A stretch of DNA of 10,971 nt. Origin: JANWLD01 sp036276695 (lineage in GTDB: Bacteria; Patescibacteriota; Saccharimonadia; Saccharimonadales; 2-12-FULL-41-12). The stretch is taken from positions 1 through 10,971 of the forward strand of contig DASUOI010000003.1 in assembly GCA_036276695.1 (NCBI GenBank). Reading direction: 5' to 3'. The notes beneath the pieces were generated by a model. It ran no database searches, had not been told where the DNA came from, and worked only from the letters and a program-made list of their open reading frames with translations. How positions within the stretch are numbered: the first letter of the stretch is position 1; each line of letters starts with the position of its first letter. Of this stretch, positions 5,566 through 10,746 are shown one piece after another. Both the position numbers and the translations under genes were made by a program.

Positions 5566-5641
5566 TGGTGGGGGTGGTTGGAATCGAACCAACTACCAAT
5601 CGGTTATGAGCCGACTGCTCTAACCGGTGAGCTACACCCCC
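5566..5641 (-). tRNA. tRNA with CAU anticodon (elongator Met, or Ile2 if lysidine-modified)
   Basis: The 76-nt cloverleaf is complete. The acceptor GGGGGTG pairs perfectly with CACCCCC. The D-arm is GCTC/GAGC with loop ACCGGTTA, and the anticodon stem GTCGG/CCGAT has loop CTCATAA (anticodon CAT). The variable loop is 5 nt and the T-arm GTTGG/CCAAC has loop TTCGATT. A73 and an encoded CCA complete the 3' end. The initiator is unlikely because base 1 pairs with base 72 and the three-GC anticodon-stem signature is missing. Elongator Met versus Ile(CAU) cannot be decided from this sequence alone. The 5' G coincides with the last base of hairpin module C. Module D and a copy of the tRNA's 3' 25 nt follow. 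Confidence 0.95.
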
Positions 5642-5684
5642 ATAAAATGCCAGTGGCATTTTATGTAGCCGCGAGCGAAGCGTC
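5641..5684 (-). repeat. 44-nt hairpin module, copy C
   Basis: On the minus strand the block GACGCTTCGCTCG + CGGCTAC is followed by an 11-bp perfect stem (CATAAAATGCC with GGCATTTTATG, 5641-5651 and 5655-5665) and a 3-nt loop. The final stem base is the first base of the tRNA, so the hairpin abuts the tRNA 5' end exactly, where RNase P must cut. Confidence 0.85.
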
Positions 5685-5745
5685 ATCCGTAATAAACGAC
5701 ACTGATTTTCTTGCGCCAGCCACAAAAAGCCAAACTAACAGATAG

Positions 5746-5754
5746 AGTATAGCA
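5746..5754 (-). promoter_or_regulatory. Possible extended -10 promoter for the tRNA (and pyrE)
   Basis: On the minus strand TGCTATACT matches the extended -10 pattern TGnTATAAT with one mismatch. It lies just after the stop of the membrane-protein gene and about 100 nt upstream of the tRNA, so hairpin module C would be in the transcribed leader. No clear -35 is present. Confidence 0.4.
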
Positions 5755-5761
5755 GATTTAG

Positions 5762-6262
5762 TTATTTTTTACGTTTGGATTTTTTTGGTTTTGCAACCAA
5801 GACCCCGAATTTCAGTTGAGTTATTACTAACACCATAATAAGTGCTGCCAGAGCAGCGCCAAATGTAATTATTCGACTAGGCTGTTCCAGGCTGAACAAA
5901 AACACTATGGATTTAGACCCGGCGTATAGCGCAGTTATTAGCCCGGCAAAAAGCAAGCCGTCGCTGAAGATTGAATTAAAGCGTCTGGATTTTATAGCAA
6001 TTAAACCAAGTAAAAATATTCCTACAGAAGCTCCCAAAATAATCTTTGCCGAGGTTCCCTGGTGTTCTGCGTATTTTTTGTCGTATTCCTGATACTGCCG
6101 GTCAATATCTTGTTGTTCTGTCTCATCCCACTCTACGTCATAGTTATATGTAGGGTTAGGGTAGGAGGGTTCCGGGTATGCCGCCCACACGGTAAATCCT
6201 ACGAACATTGCGACTATACCAGCAAGAAACAGCGAGTATATCAGCTCTATTAAATTTTTCAT
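5762..6262 (-). CDS. Four-span membrane protein of unknown function (CPR type)
   Basis: The 166-residue protein has a first span at about 8-28 that ends in VWAAYPEPSYPNP, then a hydrophilic acidic extracytoplasmic loop (about 30-70, rich in Tyr, Asp, Glu and Gln). Three more spans follow (about 71-90, 101-124, 131-150), and the protein ends in a very basic cytoplasmic tail (KPKKSKRKK). I recall this architecture, with a YP.P motif after the first span, as a frequent CPR hypothetical protein. No catalytic motif is visible. The start is supported by AAGGAGA ending 5 nt before the ATG. A promoter with a 17-nt spacer lies upstream, back to back with the ftsB-like promoter. The tRNA and pyrE lie downstream on the same strand. 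Confidence 0.8.
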   Translation of the reverse strand: MKNLIELIYSLFLAGIVAMFVGFTVWAAYPEPSYPNPTYNYDVEWDETEQQDIDRQYQEYDKKYAEHQGTSAKIILGASVGIFLLGLIAIKSRRFNSIFSDGLLFAGLITALYAGSKSIVFLFSLEQPSRIITFGAALAALIMVLVITQLKFGVLVAKPKKSKRKK

Positions 6263-6290
6263 ATTTCTCCTTATGTTTACTTTTGCGTTA

Positions 6291-6319
6291 ATTCTACTCT
6301 AGAGGCAGACCAATAGCAA
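6291..6319 (-). promoter_or_regulatory. Promoter of the four-span membrane protein gene
   Basis: On the minus strand TTGCTA (6314-6319, 4 of 6 to the -35 consensus) is separated by exactly 17 nt from TAGAAT (6291-6296, 5 of 6 to the -10). The gene's Shine-Dalgarno and ATG (6262) follow with a leader of about 20 nt. Confidence 0.6.
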
Positions 6320-6326
6320 TAACTTG

Positions 6327-6332
6327 TATAAT
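6327..6332 (+). promoter_or_regulatory. -10 promoter element of the FtsB-like gene (near-leaderless)
   Basis: A perfect TATAAT preceded by TTG (TTGTATAAT) ends 11 nt before the ATG at 6344. No recognisable -35 is present. The expected start point leaves a leader of about 3-6 nt. The same TTGTATAAT context and spacing precede pdxS. Confidence 0.65.
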
Positions 6333-6343
6333 AGAGAGAAGCT

Positions 6344-6799
6344 ATGATTTCCAAAACAAAAATCAATAACATCTTGAAACTACTATCAGACGTCAGAGTA
6401 ATCGGCTTGCTGGCATTTTTTGCGGTTATACTGATGGTTGCCTTCAGCAGCGTAAGAGTGCTTCAAACGAATTTTGAACTTCAGAAGAAAGAGAACGAAC
6501 TTCAGCAAGTCAACGAGATCAAAAAGCTTGAGAATGAAAACCTTAGGTTAAAAAACGTGTATTTTGAAAGCGACGAGTACCTGGAGCTGACAGCCAGGAG
6601 GCAATTTAACAAGGCCTTGCCCGGGGAGGAACTATATGTCATTCCTGAATCGGTAGCTCAAGCCAAGATTAAAGATACCCCGCCGATTGAAACTTCAGGG
6701 GATAAATTAGAACAAAAAAAGGAAAGCAAGCCAAAATACCAGCAAAATATCGAGGCCTGGCGCAACTTTTTGCTTCATAGAAGCACAAGTAACCTATAA
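6344..6799 (+). CDS. FtsB/DivIC-like septum formation initiator protein
   Basis: The 151-residue protein has a short cytoplasmic N-terminus, one membrane span (about 17-36), a coiled coil (about 41-72, LQKKENELQQVNEIKKLENENLR) and the family's closing motif YFESDEYLELTARRQFNKALPGEELYVIPE (73-102). That motif matches the ...YIExxAR....PGE.vy.iP pattern of DivIC/FtsB. In the known family this bitopic protein joins FtsL and the FtsQ/DivIB complex at the septum. The tail of about 50 residues after the motif is longer than usual, polar, and has no recognised domain. The gene heads a two-gene unit with a seven-span protein and starts from a near-leaderless promoter. Confidence 0.85.
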   Translation: MISKTKINNILKLLSDVRVIGLLAFFAVILMVAFSSVRVLQTNFELQKKENELQQVNEIKKLENENLRLKNVYFESDEYLELTARRQFNKALPGEELYVIPESVAQAKIKDTPPIETSGDKLEQKKESKPKYQQNIEAWRNFLLHRSTSNL

Positions 6800-6800
6800 T
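6795..6800 (+). promoter_or_regulatory. Candidate -10 overlapping the stop codon of the FtsB-like gene
   Basis: TATAAT here includes the TAA stop (6797-6799) of the upstream gene and ends 9 nt before the ATG of the seven-span protein, the same geometry as at 3485 and 6327. No Shine-Dalgarno precedes that ATG. No -35 is evident. Confidence 0.4.
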
Positions 6801-6809
6801 GAATTAAGC

Positions 6810-7520
6810 ATGAGCCTTATAAACCCTAAATCCGGGACATTATTTGCCTGTTTTTCGCCCCCTGTAATGCTGACAACTTTTGCGATTGAAATAGGCTATC
6901 TTATCTATGTAATCTGGCGCTACAAGATGAATGCGCTCGCTCGTTTAAGCGCCGCTCTATTATTTTTTCTAGCTATGTTTCAGATTAGCGAGTACTTTGT
7001 GTGCGGGGGAAACCATGATGCTAACTTATGGTCAAGAATCGGTTTTGTATCAATAACGTTGCTTCCGCCTATAGGCATACACTTAATACACACACTAGCC
7101 GGGAAGTCTTGGAATAATATTACCGGCGCAGCGTATGGAATGGCCGCAGTATGGATAGGGGTTTTCGCGTTTTTTGAAAATGCTTTCGCGGGCCATCAAT
7201 GCACTGGTAATTATGTAATTTTCCAAGTTAAGCCCGGGCTTGGCGGCTTATATTTTGTTTATTATTATCTTTGGCTGGCTGTAGGATCATGGCTGGCTTA
7301 TCAGTATGCGAAAACGGTCAAAAAGAAAGACCAGAAATCCCTATATATGCTGGCCGTCGGCTATATGATCTTATTAGTTCCAACCACCACCGTAAATTTG
7401 CTAAAGCCTGAGACGCAAGAGGGCCTAGCCAGTATTATGTGCGGCTTCGCTGTCTTATTGGCGACAATAGTTGTTTTTGGAATTCTGCCGAAATCCGGCA
7501 CAAAACGAATTGTGAAATAA
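6810..7520 (+). CDS. Seven-span integral membrane protein, unknown function
   Basis: The 236-residue protein is almost entirely membrane, with predicted spans at about 17-36, 45-63, 76-96, 106-124, 144-166, 177-196 and 206-226 and short loops. The layout resembles the seven-span sensor region found at the N-terminus of some histidine kinases (HisKA_7TM type), but no kinase or other output domain follows. Features include a loop with CGGNHD (65-70), an HLIH pair (91-94) and FENAFAGHQC (122-131). These cysteines and histidines might bind a ligand or metal, which is speculation. It lies 10 nt after the FtsB-like gene with no ribosome binding site. It converges with the glutaredoxin gene, with 2 nt between the stops and no terminator. 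Confidence 0.75.
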   Translation: MSLINPKSGTLFACFSPPVMLTTFAIEIGYLIYVIWRYKMNALARLSAALLFFLAMFQISEYFVCGGNHDANLWSRIGFVSITLLPPIGIHLIHTLAGKSWNNITGAAYGMAAVWIGVFAFFENAFAGHQCTGNYVIFQVKPGLGGLYFVYYYLWLAVGSWLAYQYAKTVKKKDQKSLYMLAVGYMILLVPTTTVNLLKPETQEGLASIMCGFAVLLATIVVFGILPKSGTKRIVK

Positions 7521-7522
7521 AT

Positions 7523-7774
7523 TTATTTTAAGTTCAAAACTTCGTCGATACGAGGCCGGTCAAAGCCCAAGATTTTTTCTTCTTTACCTTCATCGGTCTC
7601 TATGATGGTAAAAGGTACGCCCAGCTGGCCGCTTTTTTCATATAGCTCTCGGGCTAAATCTGGGTCTTCGTCAGCCATCTTTACTTCGTAGTCTATATTT
7701 TTAGATTGTAAGTAGCTTTTCAGCATCTTACAGTATCCGCATGTCGCTGTTGAGTAGATTGATATCTTTGGCAT
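7523..7774 (-). CDS. Glutaredoxin-like thiol-disulfide oxidoreductase
   Basis: The 83-residue protein has the glutaredoxin/NrdH fold signature. It begins with a beta strand leading into the redox motif CGYC (C12-C15), followed by the strand-helix region and the cis-proline segment GVPFTII (52-58, P54). It ends in GFDRPRIDEVL (70-80), in place of the usual G-(F/Y)-D glutathione-site motif. The protein should exchange disulfides with cytoplasmic partners; whether glutathione, thioredoxin reductase or another donor reduces it is unknown. A textbook Shine-Dalgarno (AAAGGAG) lies 7 nt before the ATG. It is the second gene of a pair, 12 nt behind an ArsR-type repressor, which suggests induction by oxidants, thiols or metals. 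Confidence 0.88.
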   Translation of the reverse strand: MPKISIYSTATCGYCKMLKSYLQSKNIDYEVKMADEDPDLARELYEKSGQLGVPFTIIETDEGKEEKILGFDRPRIDEVLNLK

Positions 7775-7786
7775 ATTGATTCTCCT

Positions 7787-8098
7787 TTACTTAGACTTAT
7801 TCGCTATTTTAACTAATTGTCTTATTAATTCATCATTATTTTTCAGCTGGTAACAGATTTTTTGCCCCATACGCTCTTTTTCAACAATACCTACAAGCTC
7901 GAAAGTTCTGAAGTGCTGGGAAACGGCAGGAACTGATATGTTCAGCTTATCTGCTATCTCTGAAACGCATAATTGTTTTTTCTCAAGCAGGATTTTGAAC
8001 ATCTTATACCTGCTGGTATCACCCAATACCTGAAGTATATGAATGACGCGCTTGTCGCTTTTACTGAGTTTTTCAGGAGCTATATTTTTAGTAACCAT
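7787..8098 (-). CDS. ArsR/SmtB-family winged-helix transcriptional regulator
   Basis: The 103-residue protein has the ArsR-family helix-turn-helix LCVSEIADKLNISVPAVSQHFRTFELVGIVEKER (43-76). A beta-wing (about 77-86, GQKICYQLK) and a C-terminal dimerisation helix follow. The classical arsenic/cadmium site ELCVCDL reads QLCVSEI here, so only one cysteine (C44) remains at that position; the other cysteine is C82 in the wing. A single-cysteine arrangement argues against a standard As(III) site and would allow thiol-based redox sensing, which is inference. Upstream is a good promoter (TTGACT, 17 nt, TTAAAT) with a perfect dyad over the -10, consistent with autorepression. The -10 ends 7 nt before the ATG, so the mRNA is probably leaderless. 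A glutaredoxin follows. Confidence 0.88.
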   Translation of the reverse strand: MVTKNIAPEKLSKSDKRVIHILQVLGDTSRYKMFKILLEKKQLCVSEIADKLNISVPAVSQHFRTFELVGIVEKERMGQKICYQLKNNDELIRQLVKIANKSK

Positions 8099-8105
8099 AT
8101 TTAAT

Positions 8106-8134
8106 ATTTAAGCAAACACTTAAACAAAAGTCAA
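8106..8134 (-). promoter_or_regulatory. Promoter of the arsR-grx operon
   Basis: On the minus strand TTGACT (8129-8134, 5 of 6) is separated by 17 nt from TTAAAT (8106-8111, 4 of 6). The ATG at 8098 follows after 7 nt, which places the start point at or next to the A of ATG. Confidence 0.65.
8107..8124. promoter_or_regulatory. Candidate ArsR operator
   Basis: TTTAAG-CAAACA-CTTAAA is a perfect 6-6-6 inverted repeat covering the -10 and part of the spacer of the arsR promoter. Its size and A/T-rich arms fit an ArsR-family dimer site. It lies about 40 nt upstream of the divergent nnrD start, so it might affect that gene too. Confidence 0.55.
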
Positions 8135-8163
8135 GCAGCTCCGGATGAGGTAGACTTAAAGTT

Positions 8164-8952
8164 ATGAAGAATAGTCCGTTGCCAAAGCGTCCCGAGGAGG
8201 GCCATAAAGGAACCTTCGGTACTGTAGCCGTTTTTGCCGGACAAGTGTCAGACAAATCAGTTATGCTCGGCAGCGCTGTATTCGCCGCTAAGTCGGCTCT
8301 GAAAAGTGGTGTAGGACTGGTTGACTTCTTTGCTGACAAACAAACTTTGGTTGAGCTGGTTAAAATGCTGCCTCAAGCCGTAGGACATACCTTCAAAAGT
8401 TTTGAGGAACAGTCAAACAAGTGGAGCAGCGTAATAGTCGGTCCGGGCTGGGAAAGCACCGACGAAAATATACATATACTGGAGCGTATCTTGAGCCTAA
8501 AAAAACCTACGGTAGTTGATGGAGAAGCGCTGAATATCTTAGCGGCGAACCCAAAGATGCTTGGCTATCTACACCCCAAGTGCATTTTGACCCCGCATTT
8601 AAAAGAGTTCGAAAGACTTGCTAAAGCCTCAGATGTATCTGAGCCAAAAGAATTTGCAAAAAAGTTCGGCTGTATCTTGGTTTTAAAAAGTCACGAAACA
8701 AAAGTTTTTTACCAAGACTTACAATGGGAATTTGAGGGGAATAATCCAGTCTTAGCTACCGGTGGTACAGGCGACGTCTTGGCAGGATTAATAGCCGGAC
8801 ATGCGGCGCAATATTACCCAAAGATAGATTTATTTACTTGTGCTCAAGAAGCAGTTAAGATTCATGCCAGCGCAGCAGAAAAATACAGGCAAAAAAGAGG
8901 CGACAGAGGCCTAATAATAGATGAATTAATTAAAATGTTGAGCGGCTACTAG
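8164..8952 (+). CDS. nnrD: ADP/ATP-dependent NAD(P)H-hydrate dehydratase (stand-alone)
   Basis: This ribokinase-fold repair enzyme returns hydrated NADH or NADPH to the normal cofactor. The 262-residue protein shows KGTFGTVAVFAG (15-26), the SALKSGVGLV segment (44-53), GPG (93-95), VVDGEALNIL (117-126, usually VIDADAL), TPHLKEFERL (143-152, usually TPHPGE) and the nucleotide-phosphate motif ATGGTGDVLAGLIAG (198-212, with catalytic D204). Only the dehydratase is present; the NnrE epimerase domain often fused in front is missing and must be elsewhere or absent. A TAGACT box 7 nt before ATG could be a weak -10 for a leaderless transcript; GAGG 13 nt upstream is too distant to be a convincing ribosome site. 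The 3' end overlaps a convergent small ORF by 4 nt. Confidence 0.9.
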   Translation: MKNSPLPKRPEEGHKGTFGTVAVFAGQVSDKSVMLGSAVFAAKSALKSGVGLVDFFADKQTLVELVKMLPQAVGHTFKSFEEQSNKWSSVIVGPGWESTDENIHILERILSLKKPTVVDGEALNILAANPKMLGYLHPKCILTPHLKEFERLAKASDVSEPKEFAKKFGCILVLKSHETKVFYQDLQWEFEGNNPVLATGGTGDVLAGLIAGHAAQYYPKIDLFTCAQEAVKIHASAAEKYRQKRGDRGLIIDELIKMLSGY

Positions 8953-9161
8953 TCCGGCGCGTACATTGACCGGCTAGGGAATCGTTCTTCTTCCCCCATT
9001 GGTTCTCGTCTTTCTTCTTCTCCCGCCGGAGGAGCTTCAGAACCTTTATCCTCAACCTGTGGATACACTCCTGTATAATCCCCATCGCCTCCAGAAATTG
9101 CCAAAAATTCCTGAGTGTCGTTAAATCCCGGCCCTCGGCCTTTCTCAAAACGGTCTTCCAT
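8949..9161 (-). CDS. Possible small acidic protein, unknown function (70 aa)
   Basis: The open frame encodes 70 residues, hydrophilic and rich in Glu, Gly, Asp and Pro (for example QVEDKGSEAPPAGEEERREP), without a membrane span or known motif. AAAGGTAG ends about 5 nt before the ATG, which supports translation. No convincing promoter or terminator was found. Its 3' end overlaps nnrD convergently by 4 nt. A second overlapping open frame on the same strand (8930-9148) lacks comparable support. The product would be largely disordered. Conservation in relatives is needed to believe it. Confidence 0.45.
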   Translation of the reverse strand: MEDRFEKGRGPGFNDTQEFLAISGGDGDYTGVYPQVEDKGSEAPPAGEEERREPMGEEERFPSRSMYAPD

Positions 9162-9224
9162 AGCTACCTTTTTATTAAATTTAGTATTTGTCTAAGCATC
9201 TTCATGATAAGGTTAATGTTTTTC

Positions 9225-9271
9225 CATCTCAACCAATTCCAAGAATCGGCAAAATGAAACAATGCGAGATG
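9225..9271. other. Nested inverted repeats between pdxT and the small ORF
   Basis: An outer CATCTC/GAGATG pair (9225-9230 with 9266-9271) encloses CCAATTC-CAA-GAATCGG (9233-9249), a 7-bp stem with one G-U on the RNA. It lies 23 nt past the pdxT stop. No T-tract follows on either strand, so it is at best a weak or factor-assisted terminator or a processing structure. Nothing else was recognised in 9162-9293. Confidence 0.35.
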
Positions 9272-9293
9272 AAGTCCTTATACTTTATCTGGT

Positions 9294-9848
9294 TTAAAAT
9301 TTAAGCAAGAAATATTTGGTGATGGGGTTATCGGCATCAAGTTCGCTATGGAAGGTTGTTGCCAGGATATTTTTATATTTCACGGCTACCGGCGAAACCG
9401 CATTGCCGAATTTATAATCTGCCAGCACCTCTACTTTGCGTCTCGTCTTTAATATACGGGGAGGGCGGATAAACAGAACCCTGAACGGTTTGTCGGAAAT
9501 ATCAGGGGCGCTTATGTAGGTTTCAAAGCTGTTTTTTTGGCTGCCAAGAGCATTTCTTCTTACTTCGATAGGGAGTTTCTCCAGGTGGTTTGCCAAAAAT
9601 ATCAGACCGGCGCAAGTACCCCATACGCTTCGGCCTGAACTAATGAATTTTTTTAACGGTCCGACTAATTTATACTTTTCCGCCAGTAAGCCAATCGTAG
9701 TTGATTCGCCGCCAGGAATTATTAATTTATCAATATGCTCTAAGTCTTGCGGTAATTTTACTTCCTTAGCCTTGAACCCGAGCTTTTCTACTGCGTCAGA
9801 GTGCTCTAGAAAATCGCCTTGCAGGGCTAAGATACCGACAACCTTCAA
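9294..9848 (-). CDS. pdxT: Pyridoxal 5'-phosphate synthase, glutaminase subunit
   Basis: This class I glutamine amidotransferase releases ammonia from glutamine and channels it to PdxS. The 184-residue protein carries GILALQGDFLEH (5-16), PGGESTTI (45-52), the nucleophile motif GTCAGL (C79), RRNALGSQKNSFE (97-109) and FHSEL (166-170). The triad is therefore C79, H167, E169, close to the spacing in the Bacillus enzyme. Two motif changes are visible: GSQ for the usual GRQ and FHSE for FHPE. The start codon is TTG (9846-9848), chosen because it is immediately followed by the family N-terminus KVVGILALQG. It lies 2 nt after the pdxS stop, so translation is very likely coupled. Confidence 0.93.
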   Translation of the reverse strand: MKVVGILALQGDFLEHSDAVEKLGFKAKEVKLPQDLEHIDKLIIPGGESTTIGLLAEKYKLVGPLKKFISSGRSVWGTCAGLIFLANHLEKLPIEVRRNALGSQKNSFETYISAPDISDKPFRVLFIRPPRILKTRRKVEVLADYKFGNAVSPVAVKYKNILATTFHSELDADNPITKYFLLKF

Positions 9849-9850
9849 GC

Positions 9851-10735
9851 TTACCAGCCTCTTTTTGAAAAGCTTTGCTTGTCGTCCAAATTATCCAAGC
9901 CGATACCAGTCATTGGGAGTCCTAGATTCTCGCTGACTTTTGCTAAGATTTTAGGATTGTCGAAATGAGTGACGGCTTCAACTATGGCCGTAGCTCGTTT
10001 TTTGGGGTTACTGCTTTTGAAAATACCTGAGCCGACAAAGACTCCGTCAACGCCCAGCTGCATCATCAGCGACGCATCTGCCGGTGTTGCTATGCCGCCA
10101 GCGGCGAAGTTAACGACCGGCAATCTTCCAAGCTTTCTAGTCTTCAATACCAACTCAATGCTGACCCTTTGGCTGAGGGCAAATTCCTTTAAGTTTGGCT
10201 CGGACATCTTAGACAATGTAGCTATTTCTTCATTGACTGTTCTGGCATGGTCAACCGCTTCAACTATGTCGCCCGTACCAGCTTCTCCTTTAGTTCGGAT
10301 CATAGCCGCGCCTTCTTGTATTCTTCGCAAAGCTTCACCTAGGTTTCGGCAGCCGCAGACAAAGGGTACTTCAAATTCGGATTTATCTATATGGTGCTTA
10401 GAGTCCGCTGGGGTCAAGACTTCGCTTTCGTCGATGTAGTCCACGCCGATTTCTTCTAAAATCTGGGCTTCAGCAAAATGACCTATCCTAACCTTGGCCA
10501 TTACCGGGATTGTCACGGCCTTGATAATGTCTTTGATCATTTTCGGGTCGCTCATTCTAGCGACTCCGCCATCAGCGCGAATATCTGCCGGGACCCGTTC
10601 TAACGCCATTACGGCGGCGGCTCCGGATTGCTCGGCTATCTTGGCCTGGTCAGGGGTCACCACGTCCATTATTACTCCGCCCTTTAACATTTGGGCAAGA
10701 CCGGATTTTACTGCGAATGTTCCTCGTTTTGTCAT
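9851..10735 (-). CDS. pdxS: Pyridoxal 5'-phosphate synthase, synthase subunit
   Basis: PdxS condenses ribose 5-phosphate, glyceraldehyde 3-phosphate and ammonia to PLP, forming a dodecamer decorated by PdxT. The 294-residue protein is full length and highly conserved. VIMDVVTPDQA carries the active-site D24. GAAAVMALERVPADIRADGGVARMSDP follows at 38-64. MAKVRIGH supplies the lysine that binds ribose 5-phosphate (K81), and MIRTKGEAGTG supplies the second lysine K149 (145-155). NFAAGGIATPADA and GVFVGSGIFKSS form the phosphate-binding end of the barrel. The residue numbers of both lysines match the characterised enzymes. The gene begins 11 nt after a perfect TATAAT and has no Shine-Dalgarno. 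It is followed at once by pdxT, so the operon holds the whole DXP-independent B6 pathway. Confidence 0.97.
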   Translation of the reverse strand: MTKRGTFAVKSGLAQMLKGGVIMDVVTPDQAKIAEQSGAAAVMALERVPADIRADGGVARMSDPKMIKDIIKAVTIPVMAKVRIGHFAEAQILEEIGVDYIDESEVLTPADSKHHIDKSEFEVPFVCGCRNLGEALRRIQEGAAMIRTKGEAGTGDIVEAVDHARTVNEEIATLSKMSEPNLKEFALSQRVSIELVLKTRKLGRLPVVNFAAGGIATPADASLMMQLGVDGVFVGSGIFKSSNPKKRATAIVEAVTHFDNPKILAKVSENLGLPMTGIGLDNLDDKQSFSKRGW

Positions 10736-10746
10736 CTGTTTCTATT

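Noticed and set aside
5566..5641. Initiator tRNA-fMet
   Set aside because: G1 pairs with C72, and the three consecutive G-C pairs typical of the initiator anticodon stem are missing.
5471..5725. N-terminal extension of PyrE by 85 residues on the minus strand
   Set aside because: The open frame runs through the tRNA and both hairpin modules (translating tRNA sequence as AHRLEQSAHN and SIPTTPT). The family N-terminus and a ribosome site mark the true start at 5470.
5446..5745. Plus-strand ORF with WNRTHK and WLESNQLPIGYEPTALT
   Set aside because: This is the familiar false ORF antisense to a tRNA gene. It overlaps the tRNA, its remnant and the start of pyrE.
8930..9148. Alternative 72-residue minus-strand ORF overlapping the 70-aa candidate
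   Set aside because: It has no ribosome site and extends further into nnrD. The overlapping frame starting at 9161 has better support.
9969..10439. 156-residue plus-strand ORF
   Set aside because: It is antisense to pdxS, which is conserved over its whole length; the ORF is a shadow of it.
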